Origin: an uncultured Eudoraea sp.
Lineage (GTDB): Bacteria > Bacteroidota > Bacteroidia > Flavobacteriales > Flavobacteriaceae
Assembly (NCBI GenBank): GCA_947258555.1
Contig: CAMYJF010000029.1
Location: 23,484 to 56,559, forward strand
Length of the DNA: 33,076 bases
Reading direction: 5' to 3'
This document shows, piece by piece, positions 1 through 10,508 of this stretch. The notes under the pieces were generated by a model. The model had not been told where the DNA came from. It ran no database searches and saw only the letters and a program-made list of their open reading frames with translations. Position 1 is the first letter of the stretch; each line of letters starts with the position of its first letter. A program made the position numbers and the translations under genes.

Positions 1-280
1 CGGGTGAACCCGCATCAGTGGCACTTCCATAACTTTCGTTAGCCGGAAGGATCAAGGCACAAAGGACAGAAATAGTTTCCATCTCATGTTCGTTTAAAAA
101 TTGATCCTCATCCAACTCCTGGATCAGTTCGGCTTCTTCTGGTGTGCGTCCATAATTATAGGTCGCCAGTACTTTTTCTTCTTGTTCAGCTTCTACCTGG
201 GTTTTGCAGCCATGTAAGGCTAACCCACCGGCCACTCCGCCAAGCAATAGGGATTTTATACTTTTTCTCCTATCCATCAT
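1..280 (-). CDS. Gluconate 2-dehydrogenase subunit 3 family protein (partial, 3' end off the left edge)
   Basis: Only the first 93 or so residues are present. The N terminus has a TAT-like signal, with RRKSIK followed by a Gly/Ala/Leu stretch (LLLGGVAGGLALHGC). The Cys in that stretch could also serve as a lipobox. After a charged linker come the segments FLNEHEMETISVLCALILPA and ATDAGSP, typical of the small subunit (GluDH subunit 3) of membrane-linked FAD dehydrogenases. Its ATG (280-278) overlaps the TGA of the upstream GMC oxidoreductase (279-277), so the two are probably translationally coupled and form one complex. In known family members this subunit accompanies the GMC flavoprotein to the periplasm. 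The substrate cannot be inferred. The family call is from recognition of the fragment and from its partner. Confidence 0.8.
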   Translation of the reverse strand, partial: MMDRRKSIKSLLLGGVAGGLALHGCKTQVEAEQEEKVLATYNYGRTPEEAELIQELDEDQFLNEHEMETISVLCALILPANESYGSATDAGSP

Positions 281-1998
281 GTAATATTTTGTTGTTTCAA
301 TTGATCTACCAAAAATTCCGAAGCTCGCCATGCCAGAGCCATTATCGTCCAGGTACAGTTCTTGTCTGCCTGTGAAACAAAAGGACCTGCATCCATAATG
401 AAGACATTATCGCTATCATGAAGTTGCTGGTATTTATTCACGACGGAACGGGAAGGATCATCACCCATGCGGGTTGTCCCTACTTCATGGATTATCTGTC
501 CGGGAGCCAAAAGGCCGTAATCCTGATCAGGACCGGGACTGTCCCCAAGTACTTCACCTCCCATATTATGGATCAATTCTTCAAATGTAGATTGCATATG
601 CCTGGCCTGCTTACGCTCATTGTCGGACCAATTATAATGGAACCGCAAAACAGGAATGCCAAACTCATCCACTGTCGTTGGATCGATCTCACAATAGTTG
701 TCTTCCATGGCAATTGACTCTCCACGTCCGCCAAAACCAAGGACGGAGCCGTAATACTTTTTCACATCGGCGCGCAAACCATTCCCATAGCCGCCCGTTG
801 GGAGCCCAAAAAATTTATTGAATTCATTCGGATTGAAACCAAAGCCATAGTTAGGCATTCCAATACCGCCCCACACTTCAATATGGTAGCCACGTGGGAA
901 ATCAAGGTCCTTATTATCCAGCCACCAGGGGGAATACACGTGCATTCCACCAACCCCGTCTTCATTGTACATTTTTCGGTTCATCAAGCCGGGTATAAAT
1001 CCGGCACGACTGGCACCGGTAGAATCATGAAGATATTTCCCGACCATATTACTACTGTTCCCAAGGCCATTCGGGTGCTGTTTGCTTTTTGAGTTCAACA
1101 GAATGCGGGCAGAACTACAAGCAGATGCGGCCAAAACAACCACTTTAGCATTTAAGGCATATTCTTTTCTGTCTTCCTTATTTATATATGACACTCCAGT
1201 AGCCCTTCCTTCTTCATTTGTCTTCACTTCGCGAACCATACAGTTCACATACAGATCTACCTGTCCTCCATTTTTTTGTGCAGGGAATATCAGGCAAGAA
1301 CCGGATGAGAAGTCGGCATAAACCGAACAGGCCCTTGAGCATTGACCGCAATAAAAGCAGACCCCTCGTTCTTTATTGATCTTCTTGGTGAGCATGGACA
1401 TACGTGAGGGATATACAGGAACTCCTGTTTTCCTCGCTCCCTTGATGTAGAAAAGCTCGTGTAACCTGGGCTTAGGTGGAGGAAGGAAGAATCCGTCCGG
1501 ATCATTAGGAAGGCCTTCATTAGTACCAAAAACACCGATCTCCTTGTCTAGTTTGTCGTAATACGGCTTGACATCTTCATAGCCAATCGGCCAGTTATCG
1601 CCAAGTCCATCAACATCCTTATGCTTAAAATCTTTCGGGCCAAAGCGAAGTGAAATACGGCCCCAATGGTTGGTTCGGCCCCCGAGCATTTGAGATCGGA
1701 ACCAATCGAATTTGGTGCCATCTTTATGCGTATAGGGTTGCCCTTCAATATTCCATCCGCCGTAGGCCATATCAAAATCCCCAAAATCTCGCACCGTATT
1801 GGCACCACGCCTTGGAGATTCCCACGGCCATTTTAATTGGGTCATCTGATCCGGATCTTTTGGATCAAAATAGGGACCCGCTTCAACGACAGCCACTTTG
1901 AGTCCGGCATCGGCCAGGATCTTTGTGGCCATCCCGCCACCTGCCCCAGATCCTACAATGATCACATCATAAACCTGGGCTGATTCTTTTATTTGCAT
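277..1998 (-). CDS. GMC-family FAD oxidoreductase (sugar/alcohol dehydrogenase large subunit)
   Basis: This 573-residue flavoprotein starts with a Rossmann FAD-binding motif (VIIVGSGAGGG, residues 13-22) and the dinucleotide-fold acid VVEAG (37-41). It continues with the GMC segment LGGRTNHWG (105-113). The C-terminal GMC domain has HEVGTTRMG with His504 and NCTWTIMALA with Asn547, the usual His/Asn active-site pair. A cysteine-rich insert at residues 214-224 has spacing CxxCxxCxxxC, with a further Cys235. In some FAD glucose dehydrogenases a similar region binds an Fe-S cluster. No signal peptide is visible, so export with the TAT-signal partner encoded next (ATGA overlap at 277-280) is the likely route. 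Substrate is probably a sugar, sugar acid or polyol; this is inference. It is divergent from the SusC gene at 2220. Confidence 0.9.
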   Translation of the reverse strand: MQIKESAQVYDVIIVGSGAGGGMATKILADAGLKVAVVEAGPYFDPKDPDQMTQLKWPWESPRRGANTVRDFGDFDMAYGGWNIEGQPYTHKDGTKFDWFRSQMLGGRTNHWGRISLRFGPKDFKHKDVDGLGDNWPIGYEDVKPYYDKLDKEIGVFGTNEGLPNDPDGFFLPPPKPRLHELFYIKGARKTGVPVYPSRMSMLTKKINKERGVCFYCGQCSRACSVYADFSSGSCLIFPAQKNGGQVDLYVNCMVREVKTNEEGRATGVSYINKEDRKEYALNAKVVVLAASACSSARILLNSKSKQHPNGLGNSSNMVGKYLHDSTGASRAGFIPGLMNRKMYNEDGVGGMHVYSPWWLDNKDLDFPRGYHIEVWGGIGMPNYGFGFNPNEFNKFFGLPTGGYGNGLRADVKKYYGSVLGFGGRGESIAMEDNYCEIDPTTVDEFGIPVLRFHYNWSDNERKQARHMQSTFEELIHNMGGEVLGDSPGPDQDYGLLAPGQIIHEVGTTRMGDDPSRSVVNKYQQLHDSDNVFIMDAGPFVSQADKNCTWTIMALAWRASEFLVDQLKQQNIT

Positions 1999-2219
1999 GT
2001 TATGTGCTGCTTAATTGTGTTTTAAAAGTATTTAAAATTATCAACCCTAAACTAACAACATTACATTTTTAGGAGCATTCCTTAGTCATTTTAGCAATTA
2101 ATTAGTAATATTATCTCTTATTTAAATTCTTACGAAGGAATTGAGTGTCAATTAAATGAGAACAAAAACCCTCTAAATTCCTTAAAATCAGAAAACTATA
2201 TAATTAACAACTAAACATT
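1999..2219. other. Divergent AT-rich intergenic region (GMC gene / SusC gene)
   Basis: This 221-bp stretch separates the divergent GMC oxidoreductase and SusC-like genes and must hold the promoters of both. It is very AT-rich. I found no clear TAnnTTTG -7 element on either strand, no strong inverted repeat and no small ORF. Confidence 0.5.
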
Positions 2220-5200
2220 ATGAAAATGAAAAGTGATCATTTATCGCAAAATCCAGGGTATGGAATGATACGTACTGTCCTGGTGTTTTCCTTTTTATGC
2301 TGCTTTGTTGGATCACCAGCGTTCGCCTTTTCAGAGGCCGATCCTGTTTCATCAATGCTAGATGACGTGTTTCAACAAACCATTACAGGAACGGTTACCG
2401 ATGATACAGGAGCTCCTTTACCAGGTGCCAATGTATTAGTAAGGGGAACCACAACAGGAACCCAGACAGATTTTGACGGGAACTACACCATTACTGCCAA
2501 CGAAGGGGATGTAATACAATTTAGTTACATCGGCTATGCTTCACAGTCAGTAACTGTAGGCACCTCGACAACTATCAATGTAAGCATGCAAGAAGACGCA
2601 AGTCAGCTAGCGGAAGTTGTGGTTACTGGTTATACGTCCCAAACAAGGGGTGACATTACGGGCTCCGTTGCTTCCGTTGATATTTCAGAAGCAATCAAAG
2701 TGCCTTTAGTAAATGCCGCCGAAGCACTGGAAGGACGAGTTACCGGGGTATCCGTGACCAATTCAGGTACACCAGGATCCTCACCGAAAATCGTGATTCG
2801 GGGATTTGGTACCAGCAACAATACCAACCCTTTGTATATTATTGATGGTGTTCAGACAGATAACCCTTCTATTCTGAATAGTATTAATCCCGGGGATATT
2901 GATCAGATGAACGTCCTCAAGGATGGAGCAGCTGCCATTTACGGTGCCAGGGCATCCAATGGAGTTGTGGTCATAACCACGAAGAGCGGAAGTTACAACC
3001 AAAGCGAACCAACTGTAACCTTTAACGCCTATACCGGAGTATCCAGAGCAACAAATATTCCAGACCTGTTAAATCCCCAGCAGCACGGAGATATGATTTT
3101 CCAAAGTCTGGCAAATGATGGGGCCTCTGTGGAGCACCCGCAATATGGATCTGGTCCTTCAGCGGTAGTCCCGGCTACGGTGCAGGATTATACCCGAGTT
3201 GTTTCCTATGATCCTATTGTAAGAGCACCTCGTACAGCGACAGTAAATCCTAATGGTACGGACTGGTTTGAGGAGATCACCCAAAATGCGCCCACACAAA
3301 ATTTCGATCTTTCCATTTCAAATGGTAATGAAACCGGAAAATACTTTTTGTCTGCCAACTACCTTAATCGTGAAGGTATCGTGAACGAAACCGGATTTAA
3401 ACAAGGGGTAACCCGATTGAACTCTGAATTCAAAATCGGTGAAAAAATTAGAATAGGAGAACACCTAAATGCTTCGTTTTCGCGTCAAGCAGAAGGAACA
3501 CTAGAGTCTATTGGTATGGCCTATAGATTTACACCCCTGGTACCCGTTTTTGATGACGAGGGGGATTTTGCCGGATCAGGTGGTCCGGGCTTGAGTAATA
3601 CCCGGAATCCTGTGGCATTGCTTTCACGAGCAAAGGACAACTACAATAAGATATTCCGTGTGTTTGGTGATGTATATTTGGAAGCCGAACTCTATGAAGG
3701 ACTTAGTGTTAGGACAACTTTTAGTGGAAATGTTGAGACCTTTTCACAGCGAAGATTTCAGGCTTTGGATCCGGAATTCATTGAGCCTCTAGCTACCAAT
3801 ACACTTTTTGAACAGGATATCAATAATTATTCCTGGACCTGGACAAACATTGCCACATATACCAAATCATTTGGAGATCATAGTCTCGATGCCCTTGTCG
3901 GAGTAGAGGCTGTTGAAGAGAACAGTAAAGGAAAACAGATCCAGCGTAGTGGATTTTTGTTTGAGACACCCGACTTTTATCTCCTCGAGAACGGTAGTGG
4001 AGTGCCTGTTGTAGATTTCGCCTATGAAGGTGGAAACACCTTGTTCTCCATTTTTGGTACAGCGAATTATTCATATCAGGGCAAATATTATGCAACAGTC
4101 ACACTTCGAAACGATAAATCTTCACGTTTCCTAGGAGATAATCAGAGTCAGACATTCCCTTCCTTTAGTGCGGGCTGGAAAATGAGTGATGAAAATTGGT
4201 TCCCACAGGATGGATTTGTCAACAGGTTAAGGTTGAAAGCCTCATATGGAGAACTGGGTAACCAAACCCTGCCGACCAGTAACCCGACGATCAATATTTC
4301 CAATCTCAGCGAAACATTAGGTAATTATAGTCTTAATGGAAGCTCCATTTCAACAGGTGCGATCCTGGCCCAGGTTGGGAATCCGGATCTAAGGTGGGAA
4401 ACCAGTGTCACGTCTAATATTGGTATCGAATTAGGGATGTTTAATAATGACCTCTCACTTTCGGTTGAGTGGTTTGATATAGACACCGAGGATCTGATCA
4501 CACGGGATTTTAGTCTGATCAGTACGACGGCCATTGATGCTTCCGCTCCCCTGGTAAACCTGGGAGATATTCAAAATACCGGATTTGATATAGGTATCGG
4601 TTACCGCGGAGAGACCAGTGGCGGCTTTAACTATTCTATTGATGCAAATATTTCACACTACAAGAATGAGGTGAAAGACCTCATTAGTGATTTCCAGGTC
4701 GGTAGAACAGATCCCAGAGGTGGAGCCGTGCACCGTACTGAAGTAGGACGGGCTATTTCTGAATTCTATGGTCGAAGGGTCACAGGATTTGATAGCAACG
4801 GAAGGTTTACCTATGAAGATGTAGATGGTAACGGAATAATCGATGATGGAGACCGAACCTATATTGGTACGCCGCATCCTGATTTTACCTACGGTCTTAA
4901 TTTGAGCGCCGGTTGGAAAGGGATCGACTTTTCGGCATTTTTCTCTGGATCACAGGGTAACGATGCATATAATTATCAAAAGATCTTTACCGATTTCCCG
5001 ACTTTCTTTAATGGAAACCGGAGCACTCGAGTGCTGGATTCTTGGACACCGTCAAATACCAATGCGACATTACCTGCATTAAGCCAAACCATTACCAATG
5101 CAGAGACACAACCCAATTCTTATTTTGTAGAAGACGCATCCTTTTTGCGTTTGAAGAATCTACAAGTAGGATACACATTTGATACAAGTGTAACAGATGC

Positions 5201-5381
5201 GATTGGATTGGATATGCTGAGATTATATGTCCAGGGAACGAATCTGTTTACTATTACGGATTATCAAGGATTTGACCCTGAGGTCATTTCCGGCGATAAC
5301 TTATCTTTGGCTTTTGATGGGACAAACCCTGTTTACCCATTGGCGCAAATATTCACAGTAGGAATAAACACAAAATTCTAA
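2220..5381 (+). CDS. SusC/RagA-family TonB-dependent outer membrane transporter
   Basis: The 1053-residue protein matches SusC-like receptors in length and layout. A signal peptide (hydrophobic core about 18-32, ending PAFAF) is followed by a carboxypeptidase-D-like regulatory domain (about 54-125, ITGTVTDDTGAPLPGANV, FDGNYTI). Next is a TonB-box-like stretch (AEVVVTGY, 131-138) and a plug domain with PLYIIDGV (204-211) and VLKDGAAAIYGARASNGVV (232-250). The rest is a 22-strand beta-barrel pattern with alternating aromatic residues and a C-terminal Phe. It imports a ligand captured by the SusD-like lipoprotein encoded 4 bp downstream, driven by TonB-ExbBD. No ECF sigma/anti-sigma pair or hybrid two-component regulator is in the window. 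ATG at 2226 is an alternative start. The ligand is unknown. Confidence 0.95.
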   Translation: MKMKSDHLSQNPGYGMIRTVLVFSFLCCFVGSPAFAFSEADPVSSMLDDVFQQTITGTVTDDTGAPLPGANVLVRGTTTGTQTDFDGNYTITANEGDVIQFSYIGYASQSVTVGTSTTINVSMQEDASQLAEVVVTGYTSQTRGDITGSVASVDISEAIKVPLVNAAEALEGRVTGVSVTNSGTPGSSPKIVIRGFGTSNNTNPLYIIDGVQTDNPSILNSINPGDIDQMNVLKDGAAAIYGARASNGVVVITTKSGSYNQSEPTVTFNAYTGVSRATNIPDLLNPQQHGDMIFQSLANDGASVEHPQYGSGPSAVVPATVQDYTRVVSYDPIVRAPRTATVNPNGTDWFEEITQNAPTQNFDLSISNGNETGKYFLSANYLNREGIVNETGFKQGVTRLNSEFKIGEKIRIGEHLNASFSRQAEGTLESIGMAYRFTPLVPVFDDEGDFAGSGGPGLSNTRNPVALLSRAKDNYNKIFRVFGDVYLEAELYEGLSVRTTFSGNVETFSQRRFQALDPEFIEPLATNTLFEQDINNYSWTWTNIATYTKSFGDHSLDALVGVEAVEENSKGKQIQRSGFLFETPDFYLLENGSGVPVVDFAYEGGNTLFSIFGTANYSYQGKYYATVTLRNDKSSRFLGDNQSQTFPSFSAGWKMSDENWFPQDGFVNRLRLKASYGELGNQTLPTSNPTINISNLSETLGNYSLNGSSISTGAILAQVGNPDLRWETSVTSNIGIELGMFNNDLSLSVEWFDIDTEDLITRDFSLISTTAIDASAPLVNLGDIQNTGFDIGIGYRGETSGGFNYSIDANISHYKNEVKDLISDFQVGRTDPRGGAVHRTEVGRAISEFYGRRVTGFDSNGRFTYEDVDGNGIIDDGDRTYIGTPHPDFTYGLNLSAGWKGIDFSAFFSGSQGNDAYNYQKIFTDFPTFFNGNRSTRVLDSWTPSNTNATLPALSQTITNAETQPNSYFVEDASFLRLKNLQVGYTFDTSVTDAIGLDMLRLYVQGTNLFTITDYQGFDPEVISGDNLSLAFDGTNPVYPLAQIFTVGINTKF

Positions 5382-5385
5382 AAAA

Positions 5386-7071
5386 ATGAAAAAGAGAATC
5401 TTTTATTTATTAGCCATATTTACTGCAATAATTGCTTGTAGTGATGAATTTACAGAGGTGCCCGCTATTGGAGCTCTGAGTGATCAGACACTCCAGAATG
5501 AGCAGGGTGTAAACCTGTTGTTGGTTGGGGCCTATTCCGTCTTAGATGGAATCAGAAACAACCAGGGAGGTGCCGATTGGACCGTTAGCGGTGATAATTG
5601 GTGGTTCGACGTGCTCTCAGACGATGCCCACAAGGGTAGTACAGACGGTGACCAGGCTGATCTCTATCTATTGGAGATCTACGACTGGACATCTGCCAAT
5701 CCTTACCTGACAGTTTGGGATGGACGCTTTGCCGGTGTGAACCGGGCCAATGCTGTGATAAACCTGATCAATAATATTGAAGAAGGCGATTTTTCGTCAC
5801 AGCTGGCTGAAGCCCGATTCTTGAGGGGTCACTTCAACTTTGAATTGCAAAAGATGTTTGGGAATATCCCTTATATTTCTGAAGAAAATTTTGCAGCTAC
5901 GGAATTCAACCAACCCAATTCAGGGCCGATCTGGGATCAGATCGAGGCAGATTTCCAATACGCTGTGGATAACCTTCCGGCTACACAGACTGAGGCAGGA
6001 CGGCCTACATCCTGGGCAGCTAAGGCGTTTTTAGGAAAGGCTCATCTGTTCCAAAATGACACTGGAGCTGCAGGTACACTTTTCGAAGATGTGATCGCCA
6101 ATGGACCTTATGCCCTCTTACCTGAATTTGCAGATAATTTCAGGTTAGCCGGGGACAATAGTTCGGAATCAATTTTTGCCATCCAGTTTACCACTGACGG
6201 TGGACAATCCTTTAACGGAAATCGTGGAGGTACTTTGAACTTCCCGAATCCGGGTCCCTTTGGTTCCTGTTGTGGTTTTTATCAGCCTACTCAGGATTTG
6301 GTGAATGCCTATCAAACCGATGGTACAGGTCTTCCTCTCCTGGATACGTTTAATCAAACCGACGTGGCCAATGATTATGGAGTGAACAGCGCTGATCCAT
6401 TTACACCGCATGCCGGTCCGCTTGATCCAAGATTAGACTATACTGTAGGGCGCAGAGGAATAGATTTTAATGGCTACGGCTCACATGTAGGTAAAGATTG
6501 GATACGAGCCAGTTTTGCTGATATTTCGGGTCCATATCTGCCTAAGAAGAATGTGTATACATCTGGAGAAGATGGTAACACAGGAACAGGTGGTTGGGGA
6601 CAACAGCATTCCGGGATCAACTATCACCTTATGCGATATGCAGATCTGTTATTGATGGCAGCTGAAGTTGCTGTTGAAAATAATGACCTTGCCAAAGCCT
6701 TGGATTATGTGAACCAGGTTAGAAACCGGGCTAAGAGTTCATCTCCTGTTCTGGACGACACCGGTACAGCGCCTGCAGCTAACTATCAGGTAGAACCTTA
6801 TGCTGCTTTTGCTGACCAGGCAACAGCTCGTAAAGCTGTACGTTTTGAACGGCGTCTGGAATTGGGCATGGAAGGACACCGCATATTTGATCTTAGGAGA
6901 TGGGGTGTTACTGAAAGTGTATTGAACGCCTATGTACAAAACGAAGCACGAACCATTACAAATTTTGGTACGAAAGCAGGTACATATATGTCCAATATGG
7001 ATCTAATGCCGATCCCTATTAACGCTATTGACCTTAGTGGTGGTGTATTAACACAAAACCCTGGATTCTAA
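5386..7071 (+). CDS. SusD/RagB-family nutrient-binding surface lipoprotein
   Basis: This 561-residue protein begins with a lipoprotein signal (MKKRIFYLLAIFTAIIAC, acylated Cys18) and lies 4 bp after the SusC gene. SusD hallmarks are the N-terminal helical TPR region with AEARFLRGHFNFELQKMFG, the YADLLLMAAEVA helix, and the C-terminal block RFERRLELGMEGHRIFDLRRW (about residues 482-502). In this family SusD caps the SusC barrel and delivers a glycan or peptide. The gene is followed by a strong hairpin terminator at 7125-7152, so SusC-SusD probably form a discrete transcript, with possible readthrough into the VCBS gene. Ligand identity cannot be read from the sequence; the sulfatase and esterase genes nearby hint at a sulfated or acylated substrate (inference). 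Confidence 0.94.
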   Translation: MKKRIFYLLAIFTAIIACSDEFTEVPAIGALSDQTLQNEQGVNLLLVGAYSVLDGIRNNQGGADWTVSGDNWWFDVLSDDAHKGSTDGDQADLYLLEIYDWTSANPYLTVWDGRFAGVNRANAVINLINNIEEGDFSSQLAEARFLRGHFNFELQKMFGNIPYISEENFAATEFNQPNSGPIWDQIEADFQYAVDNLPATQTEAGRPTSWAAKAFLGKAHLFQNDTGAAGTLFEDVIANGPYALLPEFADNFRLAGDNSSESIFAIQFTTDGGQSFNGNRGGTLNFPNPGPFGSCCGFYQPTQDLVNAYQTDGTGLPLLDTFNQTDVANDYGVNSADPFTPHAGPLDPRLDYTVGRRGIDFNGYGSHVGKDWIRASFADISGPYLPKKNVYTSGEDGNTGTGGWGQQHSGINYHLMRYADLLLMAAEVAVENNDLAKALDYVNQVRNRAKSSSPVLDDTGTAPAANYQVEPYAAFADQATARKAVRFERRLELGMEGHRIFDLRRWGVTESVLNAYVQNEARTITNFGTKAGTYMSNMDLMPIPINAIDLSGGVLTQNPGF

Positions 7072-7124
7072 ATAAACACAAAGATTTTAATTTTAAGTCG
7101 TTAATTAACTTTTGAGTTAGTGTG

Positions 7125-7152
7125 AAAAACAGGGCAAAATTGCCCTGTTTTT
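7125..7152 (+). terminator. Rho-independent terminator after the SusD gene
   Basis: A perfect 13-bp inverted repeat, AAAAACAGGGCAA / TTGCCCTGTTTTT with a 2-nt centre, ends in a T run (7148-7152). It lies between SusD (stop 7071) and the VCBS gene (start 7176). Its A/T flanks make it potentially bidirectional. Confidence 0.88.
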
Positions 7153-7175
7153 CTTATTATAGCCAAAAAATTATT

Positions 7176-10100
7176 ATGAGAGAACACGGGCTAGTTCAAT
7201 TGTGCTTTTACCTGCTTTGTACGATCTTATTTTCTTGTTCACAACCCGGGCAAGAAGAAGCAAAGCTTTTCAGTCTGCTGGATGCAGATAAAACCGGGAT
7301 CAATTTCTCTAATGACCTCGTCGAAACAGACAGCCTTAATTATTTTACCTACGCATATATCTATATGGGCGGGGGTATATCTGCAGGAGATATTAATAAT
7401 GATGGGCTGATAGATCTCTATTTTACCGGTAACATGGTGCCCAATCGACTCTATCTCAATAAAGGAGGCCTGCAATTTGAAGATATAAGCGAGCAGGCCG
7501 GGGTTATCGGGGATGATCGCTGGTATACAGGGGTAACCATGGCCGATGTGAACAGTGATGGCTATTTGGACATCTATTGCTCTGTGGGTGGAAAGGATGG
7601 ACCCAGGAATAACCAACTATTTATCAATAACGGGGATCTTACATTTACCGAAGCCGCAGAAGAATACGGGCTCGCAGATATGGGCAACAGTGTACAAGCC
7701 ACATTCTTTGATTATGACAAGGATGGGGATCTCGATATGTACATGGCCAATTACCCCCCTACTGCCTTTGATGCACCTAATCAGCATTATCTGCTTAAAA
7801 TGCAATTCGGGAAGGGCGATGAGATGGATAAATTATATCGGAATGATGATGGCACGTTCAATGACGTGTCCAGGCAAGCCGGACTCTCTTCTTTCGGACT
7901 TTCCCTGAGCGCTACGATCGGTGATATAAATAATGACACCTGGCCGGACATCTATGTTTCCAATGATTTTAGTTCGCCCGATTATCTGTTTATCAATAAT
8001 CATGATGGAACTTTCACAGATCAAGTACGTGAACTGACCAAGAACACCTCATTTTATGGCATGGGGGTGGATATTGCTGATTTTAATAATGATGGCCTTT
8101 TAGATATTCTACAGGTGGATATGACGGCTGAAGACAATCGCCGTAGCAAAGCCAATATGGCCAGTATGAATCCTGCACTTTTTTGGAGTACAGTAAATTC
8201 CGGATTCCATTTTCAGTATATGCAGAACAGTCTGCAGATGAACAATGGCATGCTACGCGATACCCTTCCTGATTTTAGCAATATATCCCGCTTAGCGGGG
8301 GTATCTTCAACAGATTGGAGCTGGGGTCCATTATTTGCAGACCTCGATAATGATGGCTGGAAAGACATTTTTATCTCCAATGGTACACGGCGGGAAGTTA
8401 ATAACCGCGATTACTTTCTTGCCTGGGAATCCGAAGGTAGACCTACAGATCGGCTTTTAGAGCGGGCCTTATCGATTCCATCGGAAAAAGTAGATAATTA
8501 TGTGTTCAGGAATAACAAGGACCTGACTTTTGAACGGACAAATGAAATATGGGGACTTACCGCAAAAGGATTCTCCAATGGATCTGTTTATGCAGATCTT
8601 GATAATGACGGGGATCTCGATATTGTGACCAATAATATTGATGATCAGGCATCGATATTTGAAAATCGAAGTTCTGAAGAAAGCAACTCAATAACCATGC
8701 GATTTAATGGGCCAGCCAAAAATCCAATAGGGTTGGGAGTCCGTGCTTATACATTTGTTAATGGTCATAGCCAAATGCAGGAACTCACATTAAGCCGCGG
8801 ATTTCAATCTTCGGTCGCACCTCAATTACATTTTGGTTTGGGTAATATATCTGCGATCGATTCCGTTAAGATCCAATGGCCTGATAATACTGAGCAAGTA
8901 TTAGTGGATATCTCTGTAAATCAAATCCTAACAATAAACTACAGCGATTCATTTCACCCAACTACCATTGAAGAGTCAGCGATTGATAAACTATTTACAA
9001 CCCATGAAACACTTGCCCCATACCTGCATATTGAAAATCTATATGATGACTATATACAGGAAATACTGCTGCCTCACCGAACATCAATGTTAGGTCCGGG
9101 TATTGCTGTTGGAGATCTCAACGGTGATGGGTTGGACGATTTGGTCGTCGGGGCAGCGACCCGGTATCCGATGGGAATATATTTTCAAAAAAATGGTGGC
9201 TTTGAGCGTCAACTTCCCTCATGGCTGGAAAACGATAGCCAATTTGAAGATCTGGACGTACATATTTTTGATGCTGATGGAGATGGCGATAATGACCTGT
9301 ATGCAGTAAGTGGTGGTAATGAATTTCCGCCCGGGAGCCCTATGTTGCAAGACCGACTTTTGCTAAACAATGGTAAGGGAAAATTTCAAACCGCTTCCGG
9401 CGCATTGCCCCAAATTTCAGCAAGCGGATCCAGGGTGCATAGCCATGATTTTGACAAGGACGGCGATTTGGATCTCTTCGTTGGTGGACGCTTGGTCCCC
9501 GGTAATTATCCGGCACCTGCACAGAGTTACATCCTCGAAAATATCACGGCCAATGGTATTGTAAAATTTGAAGATGTGACAGCCAATATAGCCCCAGACT
9601 TACTGAAGGTCGGAATGGTTACAGATGCCCTGTGGACGGACTATAACAATGACGGACATACTGATCTGTTCCTTGTTGGCGAATGGATGCCCTTGACGAT
9701 TCTGGCATATGATGGTCAATCTTTTGTAAATAAAACTGCAGATCTGGGATTAGAGGGATCTAACGGATGGTGGTTCAGTATATCTGAAGGGGATTTTGAC
9801 GGGGATGGCGATATGGATTACATGGCCGGGAACTTAGGGCTTAATTTTAAGTATAAGGCTGCTGAAGATGCCACATTTGACATTTACTACAATGACTTTG
9901 ACCGCTCGGGGACCAATGATATTGTGCTGAGCTATTTTAATGGAGGTAAAAAATACCCGCTTCGAGGCAGGGAATGTTCTTCACAACAAATGCCCGGGAT
10001 CAAAAAGAAATTTGAAAACTATGCCTCTTTTTCCGAGGCTACCCTGGAGGATGTCTATACAACTGAATTCCTTGAGGAATCTCTTCACTATTCCATAAAA

Positions 10101-10508
10101 TCGTTTGCCAGTGTATACATTGAAAATGACAGCGGGAATCTTAAGATGCGACCGCTGCCGGTACTAGCTCAAATATCAAGTATCCACCAAATTTTAGTAG
10201 ACGATTTCGATGGCGACATGCATTTAGATGCGCTAATTGCGGGAAACCTGCATCATGCTGAAGTGGAAACACCGCGTAACGATGCCAGCAACGGTCTATT
10301 CCTGAAAGGCGATGGGACCGGTCAGTTTCAATTAATTGAAGGGCGAAAATCAGGTTTCTATGCCCCTGGAGATGTGAAAGATATGGCGCAGCTAAGTATA
10401 CAAGATGAACGTTATATTGCTTTGGCAAAAAATGGAGATAGCCTGCAATTCGTTAAGATCAATAAAAAACTTACCAGTTCTCTAGCTGCTCTAAAGCCTC
10501 TTCAGTAG
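7176..10508 (+). CDS. VCBS/FG-GAP repeat lipoprotein with ASPIC/UnbV domain (CRTAC1-like)
   Basis: I place the start at ATG 7176, because a GTG at 7122 in the same frame lies before the terminator hairpin and adds no signal sequence. From 7176 the protein (1110 residues) begins [21 protein letters not shown], a lipoprotein signal with Cys21. It carries about a dozen FG-GAP/VCBS calcium-loop motifs ([45 protein letters not shown]), so it is likely a pair of Ca-binding beta-propellers. At about residues 504-588 an ASPIC/UnbV-type segment sits between them ([27 protein letters not shown]). Such proteins are common beside SusC/SusD pairs in Bacteroidota and are thought to be surface-exposed binding or adhesion proteins; the ligand is unknown. 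Its last 38 nt overlap the convergent YyaL-like gene. Confidence 0.88.
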   Translation: MREHGLVQLCFYLLCTILFSCSQPGQEEAKLFSLLDADKTGINFSNDLVETDSLNYFTYAYIYMGGGISAGDINNDGLIDLYFTGNMVPNRLYLNKGGLQFEDISEQAGVIGDDRWYTGVTMADVNSDGYLDIYCSVGGKDGPRNNQLFINNGDLTFTEAAEEYGLADMGNSVQATFFDYDKDGDLDMYMANYPPTAFDAPNQHYLLKMQFGKGDEMDKLYRNDDGTFNDVSRQAGLSSFGLSLSATIGDINNDTWPDIYVSNDFSSPDYLFINNHDGTFTDQVRELTKNTSFYGMGVDIADFNNDGLLDILQVDMTAEDNRRSKANMASMNPALFWSTVNSGFHFQYMQNSLQMNNGMLRDTLPDFSNISRLAGVSSTDWSWGPLFADLDNDGWKDIFISNGTRREVNNRDYFLAWESEGRPTDRLLERALSIPSEKVDNYVFRNNKDLTFERTNEIWGLTAKGFSNGSVYADLDNDGDLDIVTNNIDDQASIFENRSSEESNSITMRFNGPAKNPIGLGVRAYTFVNGHSQMQELTLSRGFQSSVAPQLHFGLGNISAIDSVKIQWPDNTEQVLVDISVNQILTINYSDSFHPTTIEESAIDKLFTTHETLAPYLHIENLYDDYIQEILLPHRTSMLGPGIAVGDLNGDGLDDLVVGAATRYPMGIYFQKNGGFERQLPSWLENDSQFEDLDVHIFDADGDGDNDLYAVSGGNEFPPGSPMLQDRLLLNNGKGKFQTASGALPQISASGSRVHSHDFDKDGDLDLFVGGRLVPGNYPAPAQSYILENITANGIVKFEDVTANIAPDLLKVGMVTDALWTDYNNDGHTDLFLVGEWMPLTILAYDGQSFVNKTADLGLEGSNGWWFSISEGDFDGDGDMDYMAGNLGLNFKYKAAEDATFDIYYNDFDRSGTNDIVLSYFNGGKKYPLRGRECSSQQMPGIKKKFENYASFSEATLEDVYTTEFLEESLHYSIKSFASVYIENDSGNLKMRPLPVLAQISSIHQILVDDFDGDMHLDALIAGNLHHAEVETPRNDASNGLFLKGDGTGQFQLIEGRKSGFYAPGDVKDMAQLSIQDERYIALAKNGDSLQFVKINKKLTSSLAALKPLQ

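Noticed and set aside
7122-7175. GTG start at 7122 extending the VCBS lipoprotein by 18 residues
   Set aside because: The extension is the terminator hairpin itself; ATG 7176 gives a clean lipoprotein signal peptide.
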